Below, one piece after another: positions 62,261 through 64,000 of a stretch of DNA of 64,000 bases. How positions within the stretch are numbered: position 1 is the stretch's first letter; each line of letters starts with the position of its first letter. Made by a program: the position numbers and the translations under genes. The notes beneath the pieces are model-generated. The model worked only from the letters and a program-made list of their open reading frames with translations. It was not told the DNA's origin and did no database searches. The stretch is from Bacillota bacterium (GTDB taxonomy: Bacteria; Bacillota; Clostridia; Christensenellales; UMGS416): the NCBI GenBank assembly GCA_023422005.1, contig JAEZSC010000076.1:1-64000 (forward strand). The letters are read 5' to 3'.

Positions 62261-63301
62261 ATGGACAAAGTCAGACTGGGTTTCGTCGGAGTGGGCTACA
62301 TGGGCCAGAACGCCCACCTGAAGAACTACGCCGCGCTGCCGGATTGCGAGATCGCCGCCATCGCCGAGCCCCGGCAGCAGACCGCCGAGCTGGTGGCCCG
62401 GCGCTACGGCGTGCCCCATGTGTACCGAGACCACCGCGAAATGCTGGCCCACGAAAAGTTGGACGCCCTGGTGGCCGCCCAACCCTACCGCGCCCACGCG
62501 GCGCTGCTGCCCGAGCTCTACGCCTCGGGGCTGCCGCTGTTCACCGAGAAGCCGCTGGCGCTCTCGGTGGAGACCGGGGAGCGCCTGGCCGCGCTGGCCA
62601 AGCGGCACGGCGTGAAGCACATGGTGGGCTACCACAAGCGCTCCGACCCGGCCATGGAGTATGCCCGGGACCTCGTCAGCCGCTGGAAGGCCGGCGGGGA
62701 GTTCGGCCAGATGCGCCTGGTGCGCATCACGATGCCCCCCGGCAACTGGGTGGGCGGCGCCGACATGGCACTTTCCGCCGGGGACAGCGCCGCCGGCGCC
62801 CAGGCCGAGGGCGACGCGCCCTATTTCGACAGCGCAGCAGCCCGCCAATATGATACCTTCGTCAACTACTACATCCACCAGATCAACGCCATGCGCTTTC
62901 TGTTGGGTGAGCCCTACGAGGTCACCTACGCGGAGGATACCCAGGTCTTGCTGGCGGCCCGCAGTGCGTCGGGTGTGGCCGGCGTCATCGAGATGGAGCC
63001 CTGGGCTAACAGCGTGGACTGGATGGAGAGTTGCCTTGTGGGCTTCCAGAAGGGTTTCATCCGCGTGGACCTGCCCGCGCCGCTGGCCAGCCAGAGCTGT
63101 GGCCGCGTTACCGTGATGGAGGACCGCGGCGGTACGCCGATCACGTGGAGCCCGTCTTTGCCGCCGGTGCACGCCATGCGCAACCAGGCCAAAAACTTCC
63201 TTGCCATGGTGCGCGGCGAGAAGGAAGCCCCGTGCTATGCCGACGAGGCCGCCCAGGACTTGGCCATGGCTACGCAGTACATCCGCCTTCTGAACCGGTA
63301 A
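62261..63301 (+). CDS. Gfo/Idh/MocA family oxidoreductase
   Basis: 346 residues. The Rossmann motif is GFVGVGYMGQNAHLKNY, the catalytic-region motif is FTEKPLALS, and MVGYHKRSDPA follows, giving the Lys and Tyr/His environment of the family. The C-terminal domain has DTFVNYYIHQINAMRFLLG, with the conserved His. GAGGAAG precedes the ATG. It is cotranscribed with the FG-GAP protein and controlled, probably, by the divergent AraC regulator. The substrate is likely a sugar or glycoside. Confidence 0.9.
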   Translation: MDKVRLGFVGVGYMGQNAHLKNYAALPDCEIAAIAEPRQQTAELVARRYGVPHVYRDHREMLAHEKLDALVAAQPYRAHAALLPELYASGLPLFTEKPLALSVETGERLAALAKRHGVKHMVGYHKRSDPAMEYARDLVSRWKAGGEFGQMRLVRITMPPGNWVGGADMALSAGDSAAGAQAEGDAPYFDSAAARQYDTFVNYYIHQINAMRFLLGEPYEVTYAEDTQVLLAARSASGVAGVIEMEPWANSVDWMESCLVGFQKGFIRVDLPAPLASQSCGRVTVMEDRGGTPITWSPSLPPVHAMRNQAKNFLAMVRGEKEAPCYADEAAQDLAMATQYIRLLNR

Positions 63302-63323
63302 AAGGCGTACAGGAATCAAAAAG

Positions 63324-63352
63324 CGGCGGGCAGAGCCAGTCTCTGCCCGCCG
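63324..63352. terminator. strong hairpin between Gfo/Idh/MocA and exonuclease genes
   Basis: Perfect 12-bp stem CGGCGGGCAGAG/CTCTGCCCGCCG with loop CCAGT, 22 bases after the oxidoreductase stop. The T-run lies on the - strand side (AAAAA at 63319-63322 and just before), so it is a better terminator in reverse, yet probably ends the + operon too. Confidence 0.65.
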
Positions 63353-63382
63353 TTGCGTTGCATACGCTTTCCGACTTATAAT
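63353..63382 (+). promoter_or_regulatory. promoter of exonuclease III gene
   Basis: TTGCGT (63353-63358), 18-base spacer, TATAAT (63377-63382). It lies 36 bases before the start codon at 63418 and just past the preceding hairpin. Confidence 0.65.
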
Positions 63383-63417
63383 ATGCATATCCGACACCAA
63401 ACGCGGAGGGTATGCCG

Positions 63418-64000
63418 ATGAAGCTGATCACATGGAATGTCAACGGCCTGCGCGCCTGCCTCAACAAGGGTTTCCAAAAGGTATTCGACGAGGCCCAGGC
63501 CGACATCTTCTGCCTGCAGGAGACCAAGATGCAGCCGGGGCAGGCCGAAGTCGCCGCAGAGGGTTATTGGCAGTTCTGGAACAGCGCCGTCAAGAAGGGC
63601 TATTCCGGCACGGCGGTGTTCACCCGCGTGGAGCCGCTGAACGTGACCTATGGCATTGGCCTGGAGCAGCACGGCGACGAGGGCCGGGCGCTGACGCTGG
63701 AGTTCGAGCGCTTCTTCCTGGTGAACTGCTACACGCCCAACGCCCAGAACGGCCTGGCGCGCCTGCCCTACCGCATGCAGTGGGAGGACGATTTTCGCGG
63801 CTACCTGATGGCGCTGGATGCCAAAAAGCCCGTGATCCTGTGCGGCGACCTGAACGTGGCCCACAACGAGATCGACATCAAGAACGCCAAGGCCAACATC
63901 GGCAACGCCGGCTTCTCCTATGAGGAGCGGGCCAAGTTCACGGAGCTTCTGGCCAGCGGCTTTATCGATTCCTTCCGCACGCTGTACCCCGACCGCGTGG
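63418..64000 (+). CDS. xth: exodeoxyribonuclease III (ExoA/Xth-like), 3' partial
   Basis: The frame runs off the right edge after 194 residues of about 250. It is an EEP-fold nuclease for AP-site repair. Motifs in order: MKLITWNVNGLRAC, FCLQETKMQ with the metal-binding Glu, GYSGTAVFTR, NCYTPNAQ, and CGDLNVAHNEIDIKN with the catalytic Asp and Asn. GSGFIDSFR-type ASGFIDSFRTLYP follows. I prefer the ATG at 63418, eight bases after GGAGG, over an ATG at 63412 that is too close to it. It has its own promoter and is unrelated to the glycan genes. Confidence 0.93.
   Translation, partial: MKLITWNVNGLRACLNKGFQKVFDEAQADIFCLQETKMQPGQAEVAAEGYWQFWNSAVKKGYSGTAVFTRVEPLNVTYGIGLEQHGDEGRALTLEFERFFLVNCYTPNAQNGLARLPYRMQWEDDFRGYLMALDAKKPVILCGDLNVAHNEIDIKNAKANIGNAGFSYEERAKFTELLASGFIDSFRTLYPDRV

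Noticed and set aside
61124..63400. A 758-codon open frame on the - strand
   Set aside because: It is the antisense of the FG-GAP and Gfo/Idh/MocA genes, both with family motifs on the + strand.

Overview
The window reads as a chromosomal segment of a high-GC, anaerobic Bacillota (Clostridia-like) bacterium that lives on complex glycans. The pointers are two YesM/YesN two-component systems, two LplABC-type sugar ABC importers without their own ATPase, a SpoVB-like flippase, an FrdX-like ferredoxin beside a Crp/Fnr regulator, strong AGGAGG ribosome sites and many translationally coupled ATGA/GTGA junctions. No rRNA, tRNA, CRISPR array, transposase, integrase or phage gene was seen. Species-level assignment is not possible from the sequence alone.

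Layout. 1-2534: a YbhG/F/S-like drug efflux set, cut at the left edge. 2535-3360: non-coding, with palindromic repeats. 3361-6502 (-): Gfo/Idh/MocA oxidoreductase, aspartylglucosaminidase-like Ntn hydrolase and a six-hairpin glycosidase. 6603-13076 (+): GtrA, PP2C phosphatase, a 34-residue membrane microprotein, SbcD-SbcC and two tandem small membrane proteins. 13126-15158 (-): SpoVB-like flippase and a ferritin-like protein. 15380-17939: an AT-richer orphan, then a redox island (thioredoxin, Crp/Fnr, rhodanese, small ferredoxin). 18084-29884: glycan locus 1 (two URO-D-family proteins, SBP and two permeases, a DUF5054/GH38-like protein, YesN-YesM, GH172/DUF2961). 30174-33108: Gfo/Idh/MocA plus sugar epimerase, divergent from an AraC regulator. 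33168-38380 (-): an AraC regulator with a C39-like extension, GH18, GH130, MurQ and an amino-sugar kinase carrying an apparent frameshift. 38558-45306 (+): an acyltransferase-fold protein, acyl-CoA ligase, GH78 rhamnosidase, Gfo/Idh/MocA and GNAT. 45335-60200 (-): glycan locus 2 (YesN-YesM, two permeases, SBP, three tandem FAD oxidoreductases, 2-hydroxyacid dehydrogenase, URO-D, DUF4038). 60259-63301: AraC divergent from an intracellular seven-repeat FG-GAP propeller and another Gfo/Idh/MocA. 63418-64000: exonuclease III, cut at the right edge.

How it fits together. Most of the window is a chain of self-regulated modules. In each, an AraC or YesN regulator controls either an importer plus catabolic enzymes or a small oxidoreductase operon. 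Nearly all the catabolic enzymes lack signal peptides, so imported oligosaccharides are probably finished off in the cytoplasm. The amino-sugar theme (GH18, GH130, MurQ, BadF-type kinase, aspartylglucosaminidase) suggests N-glycan, chitin or peptidoglycan salvage. The redox theme (four Gfo/Idh/MocA proteins, three FAD oxidoreductases, a 2-hydroxyacid dehydrogenase, three URO-D-family proteins) suggests oxidative rather than purely hydrolytic handling of unusual glycosides. Both readings are inferences. Functional names rest on motifs recognised by eye; no database search was run.
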